The translations under genes were made by a program, and so were the position numbers. Shown here one piece after another: positions 16,524 through 25,006 of a stretch of 64,000 nucleotides of DNA (positions within the stretch are counted from its first letter, which is position 1; the number at the start of each line of letters is the position of its first letter). A model generated the notes under the pieces. The model saw only the letters and a list, made by a program, of their open reading frames with translations. It had not been told where the DNA came from and made no database searches. Location of the stretch: NCBI RefSeq assembly GCF_013410745.1, contig NZ_JACCFY010000001.1:2542001-2606000 (forward strand), in the 5' to 3' direction. Origin of the DNA: Nesterenkonia xinjiangensis. GTDB lineage: Bacteria; Actinomycetota; Actinomycetes; Actinomycetales; Micrococcaceae.

Positions 16524-17435
16524 ATGTCGACCAATGCTCCGATGACGTCTCCCCAGAACAGCGGGCTGCCCCGGGGTGAGCTGCTGGGCCGGTACCGCTC
16601 CTACGAGGACGCCCAGAAGGTGGTGGACCACCTGGCGGCGGCCGAGGACTTCGACATCAAGACGCTCTCCATCGTGGGCAATGACCTGCGCACCGTGGAA
16701 CATATCCGCCGTCGGCTCTCCTACCCGCGTGTGGCGGGGGCCGGGGCCGCACAGGGCGCCATGTTCGGTGCGTTCATCGGTCTGCTGATCGTGCTGTTCA
16801 GCCCGGAGGCCGGCATCCCTGATCTGCTCCTGGCGGTGCTGCTCGGCATGGCGATCTGGATGATCGTCGGGGTGATCAGCTACGCCATCCGGCGGGGGCA
16901 GCGTGACTTCGCCTCCTCCTCGCAGCTGGTGGCCACCACCTTCGACGTCGTGTGCGACTTCTCCGTGGCACATCGTGCGCGGCAGCTGGTGGCCGGTGCA
17001 GGAGTTCGCGGGGTGACGGCGTATGACGACCCGACCTCCCAGCCGCTCGCCCCGGCGCATCGACCCCATGCCGCGCCGGCCCGGACGGTGGCCGCACCGC
17101 AGGGTGGATCCGAGATCGCCGGTGCCCCCGCCGCGGGCACCCCGGCCGCGCCGGCCCCACCCGACTCCGCGCATCGTGGCCAGCCGGCCGCGGAAGACCA
17201 GGCACGGCAGGACGCCGTGCTCGAACCGACCGCGCAGTTCCGCACCGGCTATGACGACCTCCCCGACGGTCGGCCGCGGTTCGGGGTCCGCGTCATGGAG
17301 CAGTCTCAGGAGCAGGGCGAGGCGCAGCGGGATGTGCCCGACGGCACGGCCCCGGAGGAGACCGCCCCGGGTGAGGCTCCCCAGGACGACGCTGCCCAGG
17401 ACGACGCCGCGCAGCGGCCGGGCGAGCGCGGCTGA
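16524..17435 (+). CDS. General-stress-protein (GSP17M/YflT-like) membrane protein
   Basis: A 303-residue protein whose first 95 residues match the general stress protein 17M-like domain: GRYRSYEDAQKVVDHLAAAEDFDIKTLSIVGNDLRTVEHI (given as a region). This is followed by two membrane helices (AGAAQGAMFGAFIGLLIVLF and LLLAVLLGMAIWMIVGVISY). The last 130 residues are a Pro/Ala/Gln-rich, probably disordered tail. The function is unknown; relatives are stress-induced in Bacillus. The start lies 6 nt after a CAGAAT box, consistent with leaderless expression. It diverges from mrp, as in many Actinobacteria, and ends at a strong convergent hairpin. Confidence 0.75.
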   Translation: MSTNAPMTSPQNSGLPRGELLGRYRSYEDAQKVVDHLAAAEDFDIKTLSIVGNDLRTVEHIRRRLSYPRVAGAGAAQGAMFGAFIGLLIVLFSPEAGIPDLLLAVLLGMAIWMIVGVISYAIRRGQRDFASSSQLVATTFDVVCDFSVAHRARQLVAGAGVRGVTAYDDPTSQPLAPAHRPHAAPARTVAAPQGGSEIAGAPAAGTPAAPAPPDSAHRGQPAAEDQARQDAVLEPTAQFRTGYDDLPDGRPRFGVRVMEQSQEQGEAQRDVPDGTAPEETAPGEAPQDDAAQDDAAQRPGERG

Positions 17436-17481
17436 CCGGGGCCCAAGGACAGAGAAACGGCACGCAGGGACACCCCACACC

Positions 17482-17555
17482 GAGACACAGCACACCCCGC
17501 CAGCACCTGGCCCCCATATCGTCGGGGAGCGGTGCGACGGGGTGTGCTGTGTCTC
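17482..17555. terminator. 18-bp perfect inverted repeat between convergent genes
   Basis: GAGACACAGCACACCCCG (17482-17499) is perfectly complementary to 17538-17555, with a 38-nt loop. It lies between the stops of the stress-protein gene (+) and the GlsB-type gene (-), so it can end both transcripts. There is no T-tract. Confidence 0.7.
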
Positions 17556-17592
17556 TGCTGCTGTGGTGTCTCCGCCTCCGCGGTGACTGCGG

Positions 17593-17865
17593 TCAGACGT
17601 CGGCGCCGCGTCGTCCGGCGATCGCCTGCCAGATGAAGGCGACGATCACGCCGCCGCCGATGGCGAACAGCCAGGTCGGGAGATCGAAGAACGCGTCATT
17701 CACGTTCACCCCGAAGATGGCGGAGGCGATGAACCCGCCGACCAGGGCGCCGAGCACGCCGGTGATCAGCGCTGCAATCCAGCCTCCCGGCTGCCTGCCG
17801 GGCAGGATCGCCCGTGCGATCGCCCCCGCGATGAGACCGAGGATGAGCCAACCGATGATACTCAT
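17593..17865 (-). CDS. GlsB/YeaQ/YmgE family stress response membrane protein
   Basis: A 90-residue integral membrane protein of the GlsB/YeaQ/YmgE (transglycosylase-associated) family, linked to envelope stress in other bacteria. The sequence begins MSIIGWLILGLIAGAIARAI and has three hydrophobic helices with the family's PGRQPGGWIAALITGVLGALVGGFI block (region named, residues 22-46). The ATG at 17865 is supported by AGGAGG about 6 nt upstream on the minus strand; upstream in-frame ATGs are rejected. Candidate promoter elements TATCCT and TTGTTG lie about 50-75 nt upstream. Confidence 0.92.
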   Translation of the reverse strand: MSIIGWLILGLIAGAIARAILPGRQPGGWIAALITGVLGALVGGFIASAIFGVNVNDAFFDLPTWLFAIGGGVIVAFIWQAIAGRRGADV

Positions 17866-18007
17866 GAGTTCCTCCTGATCAGGTTTCCGAGCCATGTGGC
17901 CGGTGATCACAGGATAGACCGGGAGATCCTGCAACAACAGCATTGTTCGCCCAGGTCAGGCCCCGGATTCCGGGGGCGGGCACAGGTGCCGCGTTCAATC
18001 CACGCAG

Positions 18008-18048
18008 GACGAGCCCCGGGCGCCGACACAGGGCGCCCGGGGCTCGTC
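18008..18048 (-). terminator. 17-bp perfect hairpin downstream of aminopeptidase P
   Basis: GACGAGCCCCGGGCGCC (18008-18024) is perfectly complementary to 18032-18048, with a 7-nt loop. It begins 14 nt after the stop of the minus-strand aminopeptidase gene. It is the most stable hairpin in the window and lacks a T-tract. Confidence 0.75.
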
Positions 18049-18062
18049 GTGGTCGAGAGGGG

Positions 18063-19658
18063 TCAGCTCTCCCAGATCCGGCGCATCCAGGCCTCGACCT
18101 CGTCAGCGCCCCGCGGGAGCGCCGCCGAGAGGTTCTCCGCGCCGTCGGCGGTCACCAGGACGTCGTCCTCGATCCGCACCCCGATGCTGCGGTACTCCTC
18201 CGGCACGGCGAGGTCCTCGGCCTTGAAGTACAGGCCCGGCTCGATGGTGAACACCATGCCTTCCTCGAGCACGCCGTCCAGGTAGAGCTCACGCTTGGCC
18301 TGTGCGCAGTCGTGGACGTCGAGCCCCAGGTGATGGGAGGTGCCATGCGGCATCCACCGACGATGATGCTGACCCTCCTCGGAGAGGGCCTCCTCCAGGC
18401 CGACCGGCAGCAGACCCCAAGAGTCCAGGTGCTCGGCGAGCACACGGACCGCCGTCTGATGGATCTCTCGAAACCGGATGCCGGGGCGCACCACCTCGAA
18501 GGCGGCGTCGGCGGCCGCCAGCACAGCCTCATAGACCCGGCGCTGCACCGGGGTGAAACTGCCGCTGACCGGCAGGGTGCGCGTGATGTCGGCCGTGTAG
18601 AGGGAGTCCGCCTCCACTCCGGCGTCCAGCAGCAGCAGGTCGCCCTCGCGGACCTCGCCGGTGTTGCGGATCCAGTGCAGCACCGTGGCGTTGTTGCCGC
18701 TTGCCGCGATGGTGTCGTAGCCGAGATCGTTGCCCTCCATCCGGGCCCGGGCGAAGAACGCGCCCTCGACCACCCGCTCTCCGCGGGCGTGACCCACCGC
18801 GCGGGGAAGCGCGGCGACGACGTCGTGGAACCCGGCGATCGTGGAGTTCACCGATTCGCGCAGCTGTCCGACCTCCCAGTCGTCCTTGACCAGGCGCAGT
18901 GCCGAGAGCGACTCGGCCAGCTCGGCGTCGAGGGCGTCGGAGGCCTCCAGGTCCACACCGGTGTTGATGCGCGACGTGTCCACCAGCGCATCCACATTGA
19001 GGTCCACCTCGCGCAGCAGACGGATTCGGGTGCCGCCGATCTCCACCGCGCCGGCGTTCTTGGTCACGCCCACCTCGAGCTCGGAGATGTCTGCCGCGCG
19101 GATCCCCAGCCGCTGGCTGAACTCCTCCAGTCCCGGGCGGGGGCCGATCCAGAACTCGCCGTGGCGGGCGTCGGCGTAGAACTCCTCGCTGTCCCGGCCG
19201 GCCATGGGCTTGAAGTAGAGCGTGCACTCATGGTCGCCGCCGTCGTCCCCGGTGCCTTCGTCCACCGGCTCGAAGACCAGCGTCGCGTCCGGCTCGTGGT
19301 CCACGCCCAGGCCGGTGAGGTGGGCGAAGGCCGAGTGCGGGCGGAACCGGTAGTCAGTGTCGTTGGAGCGGACCTTCAGGGGGCCCGCCGGCAGCACCAG
19401 CCGCTCGCCGGGGTACGCCTCGGAGACGCGACGGCGGCGGAGGGCGGCGTGGTCGGCCACGGCGTCCCGCGGATGCTCGACCCTCTCTGCGGGCGCCCAG
19501 GAGGAGGCCATGAACTCCCGGAACGCCTCAGAGGTGGGGCGCTGGGAGCGGTTGGAGCCGCGGTCCTGCAGCGGCTGGGCGGCGGAGTCCTCCGCCGACG
19601 TCGGGGGCGCCGCGGCGGGCGCCTCGGATGAGGAAGCGTGATTCTGCGAACTGAGCAT
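18063..19658 (-). CDS. Aminopeptidase P family metallopeptidase (Xaa-Pro aminopeptidase)
   Basis: A 531-residue cytosolic M24 peptidase that removes an N-terminal residue preceding proline. After a Ser/Ala/Pro-rich N-terminus of about 40 residues, an N-terminal creatinase-like domain contains FRPHSAFAHLTGL. The C-terminal pita-bread domain has the metal ligands in LLLDAGVEADSLYTADITRT (two Asp), HGTSHHLGLDVHD (His), TIEPGLYF (Glu) and IGVRIEDDVLVT (Glu). The start at 19658 follows a TAGACT-like AAGACT box by about 7 nt on the minus strand. It diverges from the PHP gene with 59 nt between starts and ends in a 17-bp hairpin. Confidence 0.93.
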   Translation of the reverse strand: MLSSQNHASSSEAPAAAPPTSAEDSAAQPLQDRGSNRSQRPTSEAFREFMASSWAPAERVEHPRDAVADHAALRRRRVSEAYPGERLVLPAGPLKVRSNDTDYRFRPHSAFAHLTGLGVDHEPDATLVFEPVDEGTGDDGGDHECTLYFKPMAGRDSEEFYADARHGEFWIGPRPGLEEFSQRLGIRAADISELEVGVTKNAGAVEIGGTRIRLLREVDLNVDALVDTSRINTGVDLEASDALDAELAESLSALRLVKDDWEVGQLRESVNSTIAGFHDVVAALPRAVGHARGERVVEGAFFARARMEGNDLGYDTIAASGNNATVLHWIRNTGEVREGDLLLLDAGVEADSLYTADITRTLPVSGSFTPVQRRVYEAVLAAADAAFEVVRPGIRFREIHQTAVRVLAEHLDSWGLLPVGLEEALSEEGQHHRRWMPHGTSHHLGLDVHDCAQAKRELYLDGVLEEGMVFTIEPGLYFKAEDLAVPEEYRSIGVRIEDDVLVTADGAENLSAALPRGADEVEAWMRRIWES

Positions 19659-19705
19659 GGCCCCAGTCTTCCACCTTCGGGAGGCGGCTCCCAGGGGATG
19701 ACGGT

Positions 19706-19711
19706 TACAGT
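19706..19711 (+). promoter_or_regulatory. Leaderless -10 box (TACAGT) for the PHP gene
   Basis: TACAGT ends 6 nt before ATG 19718 without any Shine-Dalgarno sequence, consistent with a transcript that starts at the ATG. Confidence 0.45.
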
Positions 19712-19717
19712 GAGTCC

Positions 19718-20578
19718 ATGGGCGTCGATCTCCACACGCATTCGTACTGCTCCGACGGTACGCAGTCGCCGGCAGACGTCGTGGCCAGCGCCCGTCGGGC
19801 GGGTCTCGACGGACTGGCGCTCACCGACCACGACACCACCGTCGGGTGGGCGGAGGCGATGCGCGCGGCCCAGGAGCACGAGATCCTGCTGATCCCGGGC
19901 ATGGAGATCACCACACTGACCGATGATCGGATCAGCGTCCACATGCTCAGCTACCTCCATGACCCCCACCATGAGGGTCTGGCGCGCGCGATCCGCGACG
20001 CCCGTTCCGGTCGGATGGTCCGTGCCCGCCGCATGGCGGAGCGGCTGAGCATCGACTTTCCTCTGACCTGGGACGATGTGCTGAATCAGGTGGCCGACGG
20101 CGCCACGGTGGGCAGACCCCACCTGGCCGATGCGCTGGTCGCGGTGGGAGCGGTGGCCGACCGGCAGGAGGCCTTCGACCGCCTGCTGTTCAGGGGCTCG
20201 CCCTACTACGTCAGCCAGGAGAACATGCACCCGACGACGGCGATCCGTCTGGTCCGCGAGGCCGGGGGAGTTCCCGTGATCGCCCATTCGATGGCCTCCG
20301 GACGTGGACGCACGGTGTCCATGGAGCAGATGGAGGAGATGATCGACGTCGGCCTGGCCGGCGTCGAGGTCTGGCACCGGGACAACCCGGAGTCCGGTCG
20401 GCGGACGCTGCTGGAGCTGGCCCGCCGCCACGGACTGCTGGTGACCGGCTCCTCGGACTACCACGGGGCCGGCAAGCCGAACCTCATCGGGGAGAACACC
20501 ACCGACCTGGACACGGTCGCCGAGCTGATGGATATGGCCTCCGGATCGCCAGCCTATGGGCGGGTGCAGGGGCTCTGA
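19718..20578 (+). CDS. PHP domain phosphoesterase (YciV/TrpH-like)
   Basis: A 286-residue PHP-domain metal-dependent phosphoesterase. Metal-binding motifs are visible: VDLHTHSYCSDG (HxH), LALTDHDTTVG, IPGMEITT, PVIAHSMASGRG and TGSSDYHGAGKPN. This is the arrangement of the YciV/TrpH subgroup, whose E. coli member is a 5'-3' exonuclease or 5'-phosphate phosphatase acting on RNA and nucleotides; that activity is inferred, not seen. It is transcribed away from aminopeptidase P from a leaderless-type promoter. The TetR gene follows after 47 nt with its own -10 box. Confidence 0.88.
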   Translation: MGVDLHTHSYCSDGTQSPADVVASARRAGLDGLALTDHDTTVGWAEAMRAAQEHEILLIPGMEITTLTDDRISVHMLSYLHDPHHEGLARAIRDARSGRMVRARRMAERLSIDFPLTWDDVLNQVADGATVGRPHLADALVAVGAVADRQEAFDRLLFRGSPYYVSQENMHPTTAIRLVREAGGVPVIAHSMASGRGRTVSMEQMEEMIDVGLAGVEVWHRDNPESGRRTLLELARRHGLLVTGSSDYHGAGKPNLIGENTTDLDTVAELMDMASGSPAYGRVQGL

Positions 20579-20611
20579 GGGAGTCCGGCTGTGCTGGTCG
20601 GCGGGGTTCCG

Positions 20612-20617
20612 TACACT
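20612..20617 (+). promoter_or_regulatory. Leaderless -10 box (TACACT) for the TetR gene
   Basis: TACACT lies 8 nt before ATG 20626 and 2 nt before an in-frame GTG at 20620. The spacing suggests transcription starts at or just before ATG 20626. Confidence 0.4.
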
Positions 20618-20625
20618 GGGTGTCC

Positions 20626-21279
20626 ATGACACAGGACGAGACCATCTCCACTCCGGCGCCGCAGCGGGCCAAGCGGATGCCGCGAGAGATGCGGCGACGC
20701 CAGCTGCTGGACTGTGCCCTGCAGGTCTTCGTGGCCAAGGGGTACCACAGCGCCTCGATGGACGACATCGCCGACGTCGCGCAGGTCTCCAAACCCGTGC
20801 TCTATCAACATTTCCCGGGCAAGCATGAGCTGTTCCTGGATCTGCTGGACTCCCACCTGGGCCAGCTGGAGCAGATGCTCACCCAGGCTCTGGGCTCCAC
20901 GGAGGACAACAAGGAGCGCGTCTCGGCCACGATGACGGCGTTCTACGAGTTCATCTCCCGTGAGGATGAGGCCTATCGGCTGCTCTTCACCTCGGGGATG
21001 GACAATGACGAGGCCGTGCAGCCCCGCATGGACCGGTTCCATGACAACGTCGCCGTCGCCATCGCCGAGGTCATCGCCGACGACACCGGTCAGCCGATGG
21101 CCGAGGCCACGCTGCTGGGCCACGGGCTCATCGGCATGGTCACCTCGGCGGCCCGGCACTGGAGCAGACTCTCCGAGCGGCCGGACCTGGATGTCTCCTC
21201 GCAGCTGACCTCTCGTTTGGCTTGGCGCGGAATCTCGGGCTTCCCCAGGGAGCAGGACGGCGTCGTGCCGACACAGTAG
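20626..21279 (+). CDS. TetR/AcrR family transcriptional regulator
   Basis: A 217-residue TetR-type repressor. The N-terminal helix-turn-helix covers RRRQLLDCALQVFVAKGYHSASMDDIADVAQVSKPVLYQHFPGK (region, residues 24-67), with the typical VSKPVLYQHFPGK recognition end. The C-terminal ligand domain is alpha-helical and ends near LAWRGISGF. It precedes DUF3107 and the DEAD-box helicase, the same order as Rv3208-TB9.4-rhlE in Mycobacterium, where the regulator's targets are poorly defined. The preferred start is ATG 20626 (leaderless), with GTG 20620 as alternative. It could be autoregulatory; no clear palindrome is seen in its short promoter. Confidence 0.92.
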   Translation: MTQDETISTPAPQRAKRMPREMRRRQLLDCALQVFVAKGYHSASMDDIADVAQVSKPVLYQHFPGKHELFLDLLDSHLGQLEQMLTQALGSTEDNKERVSATMTAFYEFISREDEAYRLLFTSGMDNDEAVQPRMDRFHDNVAVAIAEVIADDTGQPMAEATLLGHGLIGMVTSAARHWSRLSERPDLDVSSQLTSRLAWRGISGFPREQDGVVPTQ

Positions 21280-21323
21280 GTAGTATCGGATCGGCACAGA
21301 TCGCGCCGAGTCGAAGGAGTGGC

Positions 21324-21557
21324 ATGGAAATTCGCATCGGAATCCAGAACGTCTCCCGCGAGATCGTCATCGAGACGGACGTCTCCGCGGAGGAGGTCGA
21401 GAAGTCGGTGGCCGACGCACTGGAGAACGCCAAGCCGCTGCTGACCCTCACGGACCGTCGTGAGAAGAAGATCGTGGTGCCGGTCGCCAGCATCGGATAT
21501 GTGGAGATCGGCTCCGACACCAAACAGACTGTCGGCTTCGCCGCAGTCGCCGAATGA
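21324..21557 (+). CDS. DUF3107 (TB9.4-like) small protein
   Basis: A 77-residue protein of the actinobacterial DUF3107 family, known in Mycobacterium as TB9.4; function unknown. The sequence MEIRIGIQNVSREIVIETD and the VPVASIGYVEIGSDTKQTVGF end are conserved. The ATG at 21324 has a GAAGGAG ribosome site (21313-21319). The stop overlaps the ATG of the DEAD-box helicase (ATGA at 21554-21557), so the two are translationally coupled. Conserved linkage to TetR and an RNA helicase hints at an RNA- or growth-related role, which is inference. Confidence 0.92.
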   Translation: MEIRIGIQNVSREIVIETDVSAEEVEKSVADALENAKPLLTLTDRREKKIVVPVASIGYVEIGSDTKQTVGFAAVAE

Positions 21558-23203
21558 AAGTACCTATGACTGAAAAGACTGCTGAATCGGCCGAGGGCCT
21601 CGCGCAGGACGACGGCGGCGAGACCGCCGAGTCCGTCGTGACCTTCGCCGACTTCAACGTCCGCCCAGAGATCGTCGAGGCGCTCGCGGAGAAGGGGATC
21701 ATCACACCGTTCCCCATCCAGGCCGAGACGCTGCCGATCGCCCTGGGCGGCTATGACATCATCGGGCAGGCCAAGACCGGCACGGGCAAGACCCTCGGTT
21801 TCGGAATCCCCGCTCTCCAGCGCGTCACCGCGCCGCAGGACCCCGGTTTCGACGAGCTGCCCGTCCCGGGTGCGCCGCAGGCGCTGGTCGTCGCGCCGAC
21901 CCGTGAGCTGGCCGTGCAGGTCGCCTCGGACATCAAGGTCGCCGGCTCCACGCGCGGCGCCCGGGTGGCCACCATCTACGGCGGACGGGCCTACGAGCCG
22001 CAGATCGAGGAGCTGCAGCGCGGCGTCGAGATCGTCGTCGGCACCCCGGGTCGTCTCATCGACCTGCACCGCCAGCGGCACCTGAAGCTGAAGAACGTCC
22101 AGATCGTCGTGCTCGACGAGGCCGATGAGATGCTCGACCTGGGCTTCCTGCCCGACGTCGAGACCATCCTCGGCGCTCTGCCCCCGGTGCGTCAGACGAT
22201 GCTGTTCTCGGCCACCATGCCGGGTCCGGTGGTGAGCATGGCTCGCCGCTACATGACCAAGCCGACCCACATCAGCGCGGCGGACCCCCTGGATGAGGGT
22301 GTGACCAAGAAGGACATCCGGCAGGTCGTCTACCGGGCGCACCACCTGGACAAGGACGAGGTCGTGGCCCGGATCCTGCAGGCCGAGGGCCGGGGGCGGA
22401 CGATCGTCTTCACCCGGACCAAGCGCCAGGCCGACAGGCTCTCCACGGAGCTGATCTCTCGTGGCTTCGCCGCCGGCGCCATCCACGGCGACCTCGGTCA
22501 GGGCGCTCGCGAGCAGGCCCTGCGGGCGTTCCGCAATGAGAAGATCGACGTCCTGGTCGCCACCGACGTCGCCGCCCGGGGCATCGACGTCACCGACGTC
22601 ACCCACGTCATCAATCTGACGGCACCGGATGACGAGAAGACCTACCTCCACCGCATCGGTCGCACCGGCCGGGCCGGGCAGAAGGGCACTGCGGTGACCT
22701 TCGTGGACTGGGAGGACGTCCCGCGCTGGAAGCTGATCAACCGGGCGCTGGACCTGGGCATCGATGACCCGGTGGAGACCTATTCCTCGTCACCGCACCT
22801 GTTCGCCGACCTGGACATTCCCAAGGGCACGAAGGGGCGGCTTCCGCGCCATAAGCGCTCCAAGACCAACCTGGACGACGAGACTCTCGAGGACCTCGGC
22901 GGGCCCTCTGCCGGCAAGGGCCGCGGCGGCTCCCGCGAGGGCCGCGACTCCCGTTCCGGCGGAGGCTCCCGTGAGGGCGCCCGTGAAGGCTCCCGCGGCG
23001 GTTCGCGCGGTGGTTCGCGCGGCGGCTCTCGGGGCGGCCGCGACCGTACGCGTCGTTCCTCCGATGGGGAGCGTCAGGAGTCCGGGGAGAAGCAGAACGG
23101 CACCACGGCCTCGGCCCAGAGCGAGGAGGCCTCGGGCGGGCAGCGGAGGCGCCGCCGCCGTCGTCGCACCGGCTCCGGCTCGAACTCGTCCTCCGGCGAC
23201 TGA
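21554..23203 (+). CDS. DEAD-box ATP-dependent RNA helicase with Arg/Gly-rich tail
   Basis: A 549-residue RhlE-type RNA helicase likely to remodel structured RNA or ribosomal intermediates. It shows the Q motif (FADFNVRPEIVEAL to PFPIQ), Walker A AKTGTGKT (Lys79), PTRELA, TPGRL, DEAD (188-191), FSATMP, VATDVAARGIDV and HRIGRTGRAG. From about residue 455 the tail is Gly/Ser/Arg/Glu-rich with repeated SRGG-type units and ends in a run of arginines, a common RNA-binding extension. ATG 21554 overlaps the DUF3107 stop; ATG 21566 is an alternative start with a GAAAG just upstream. It is the last gene of the TetR-linked cluster. Confidence 0.93.
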   Translation: MKVPMTEKTAESAEGLAQDDGGETAESVVTFADFNVRPEIVEALAEKGIITPFPIQAETLPIALGGYDIIGQAKTGTGKTLGFGIPALQRVTAPQDPGFDELPVPGAPQALVVAPTRELAVQVASDIKVAGSTRGARVATIYGGRAYEPQIEELQRGVEIVVGTPGRLIDLHRQRHLKLKNVQIVVLDEADEMLDLGFLPDVETILGALPPVRQTMLFSATMPGPVVSMARRYMTKPTHISAADPLDEGVTKKDIRQVVYRAHHLDKDEVVARILQAEGRGRTIVFTRTKRQADRLSTELISRGFAAGAIHGDLGQGAREQALRAFRNEKIDVLVATDVAARGIDVTDVTHVINLTAPDDEKTYLHRIGRTGRAGQKGTAVTFVDWEDVPRWKLINRALDLGIDDPVETYSSSPHLFADLDIPKGTKGRLPRHKRSKTNLDDETLEDLGGPSAGKGRGGSREGRDSRSGGGSREGAREGSRGGSRGGSRGGSRGGRDRTRRSSDGERQESGEKQNGTTASAQSEEASGGQRRRRRRRRTGSGSNSSSGD

Positions 23204-23231
23204 GCGCCCCCGGACCTGCGAGGACCCGAGG

Positions 23232-24152
23232 ATGACCACCTTCGCCGTGGACGGGCCGTCGTTGGTGCTCGAGGGCGAGAACCTCGAACACCTGCGGCGG
23301 CTCCCCGACGGGGCCTTCGCGATGATCTACCTGGATCCGCCGTTCAACACCGGGCGGGCCCAACGGGCGGTCCGCACCACCACCGTCCGCCGTCAGGAGG
23401 GCACCGGTGGACGCGTCGGATTCGCCGGGCGCAGCTATGACACCTTTCGTGAGCTGCTGGCCCAGTATGACGACTCCTTCCCGGACTACTGGGAGTTTTT
23501 GGAGCCCCGCCTGCTCGAAGCCTGGCGGCTGCTCGATGAGACCGGGACCCTCTACCTGCACCTCGATTACCGCGAGGTCCACTACGCCAAGGTCATGTGC
23601 GATGTGATCTTCGGGCGGGACAGCTTCCTCAATGAGATCATCTGGGCCTATGACTACGGCGCCCGTACACGGAAGCGCTGGCCCACCAAGCACGAGACCA
23701 TCCTGGTCTATGTGAAGGACCCCTCGAAGTACCACTTCGACTCCGAGGAGGTCGACCGCGAGCCCTACATGGCCCCCGGTCTCGTGACCCCGGAGAAGGC
23801 CGCCCGGGGCAAGCTGCCCACCGACGTCTGGTGGCACACGATCGTCTCCCCGACGGGCAGGGAGAAGACCGGTTACCCCACGCAGAAGCCCGTGGGCCTG
23901 GTCCGCCGCATGGTGCAGGCCTCCTCGCGCCCCGGCGACTGGGTGCTCGACTTCTTCGCCGGGTCCGGGACGCTCGGCGCGGCCGCCGTCGAGACCGACC
24001 GTCGGTTCGTCTGCATCGACTCCTCCGCGGAAGCCGTGGACGTCATGGCCTCGCGCCTCGAAGAGCACGCGGAGGTGCATCGGGCGCTGCGCGAGGACAC
24101 TGTGGCAGATGCCGTCCTGGTCGGCGATGAGAGGGAGGCCCCGGCATCATGA
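23232..24152 (+). CDS. Site-specific DNA methyltransferase (beta type, orphan)
   Basis: A 306-residue DNA amino-methyltransferase that would modify adenine (N6) or cytosine (N4). The order is beta-type: catalytic motif DPPFNTG (residues 35-41) comes first, and the SAM-binding motif DFFAGSGT (240-247) comes late. The central region SFLNEIIWAYDYGARTRKRWPTKHETIL is typical of this group. YPTQKPVGLVRRM precedes motif I as usual. No restriction endonuclease gene is adjacent, so it is probably an orphan regulatory or housekeeping methylase. ATG 23232 is supported by GAGGA upstream. It starts 28 nt after the helicase and its stop overlaps the betaine-transport ATPase start in ATGA, an odd functional pairing. 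Confidence 0.88.
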   Translation: MTTFAVDGPSLVLEGENLEHLRRLPDGAFAMIYLDPPFNTGRAQRAVRTTTVRRQEGTGGRVGFAGRSYDTFRELLAQYDDSFPDYWEFLEPRLLEAWRLLDETGTLYLHLDYREVHYAKVMCDVIFGRDSFLNEIIWAYDYGARTRKRWPTKHETILVYVKDPSKYHFDSEEVDREPYMAPGLVTPEKAARGKLPTDVWWHTIVSPTGREKTGYPTQKPVGLVRRMVQASSRPGDWVLDFFAGSGTLGAAAVETDRRFVCIDSSAEAVDVMASRLEEHAEVHRALREDTVADAVLVGDEREAPAS

Positions 24153-25006
24153 TCGAGTTCGACCAGGTGACCAAGACCTATCCGGACGGCACGACGGCGG
24201 TGCGCAGCTTCAGCCTGACCGTGCCCTCCCACACGACCACAGTGCTGCTGGGCTCCTCCGGCTGCGGCAAGACCACGCTGCTGCGCATGGTCAATCGGAT
24301 GGTGGAGCCGACCTCCGGGGCGGTGCGCATCGACGGCCAGGACATCGCCGCCCGCCCACCGGTGCAGCTGCGGCGCAGCATCGGATACGTCATGCAGCAT
24401 TCCGGGCTGATGCCGCACCGTCGGGTGCTGGACAACATCGCCACCGTGCCCCGGCTCAACGGGGTCTCCCGCGCGGAGGCGCATGGGCGCGCCAGGGACC
24501 TCATGGAGCTGGTGGATCTGTCTGCCGAGCTGGCGCAGCGTTTCCCGGGCCAGCTCTCCGGGGGGCAGCAGCAGAGGGTCGGTGTGGCGCGTGCGCTGGC
24601 CGATGACCCGAACATCCTGCTGATGGACGAGCCCTTCGGCGCGGTGGATCCTCTGGTGCGTGTGGAGCTTCAGGTGCAGCTGAAGCGGCTGCAGGAGGAC
24701 CTGCGCAAGACGACCATCTTCGTCACCCATGACATCGACGAGGCGCTCACCCTGGGCGACCAGATCGTGGTGCTGCGCGCCGGGGGAGAAGTGGCGCAGG
24801 TCGGTTCTCCCCGCGAGCTCGTGGAGGACCCGGCCGACGCCTTCGTCTCGCGCTTCCTGGGTCTGGAGGAAGGCCGGCGTCGCCTCCATGCCTCACCCCG
24901 CGCCGACGGCGGGTGGACCGTCACCGACGGAGTCGGGCGGCCGGTGGGACTGATCGACGGAGCCGCTGGCGCCGAGAGCCTGGGTCATCTGCCCGGAGAG
25001 CACTGA
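24149..25006 (+). CDS. Glycine betaine/choline ABC transporter ATP-binding protein
   Basis: A 285-residue ATPase of the ProV/OpuCA class that energises uptake of quaternary-amine osmoprotectants. Motifs are Walker A GSSGCGKTT, the quaternary-amine-type GYVMQHSGLMPHR Q-loop, signature LSGGQQQRVGVARAL, Walker B ILLMDEPFGAVDPL and the H-loop FVTHDIDEAL. After the ATPase core the C-terminal extension is short, too short for a full pair of CBS domains. It overlaps the methyltransferase gene by 4 nt and the first permease gene by 1 nt. The order is ATPase-permease-permease-binding protein. Confidence 0.9.
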   Translation: MIEFDQVTKTYPDGTTAVRSFSLTVPSHTTTVLLGSSGCGKTTLLRMVNRMVEPTSGAVRIDGQDIAARPPVQLRRSIGYVMQHSGLMPHRRVLDNIATVPRLNGVSRAEAHGRARDLMELVDLSAELAQRFPGQLSGGQQQRVGVARALADDPNILLMDEPFGAVDPLVRVELQVQLKRLQEDLRKTTIFVTHDIDEALTLGDQIVVLRAGGEVAQVGSPRELVEDPADAFVSRFLGLEEGRRRLHASPRADGGWTVTDGVGRPVGLIDGAAGAESLGHLPGEH

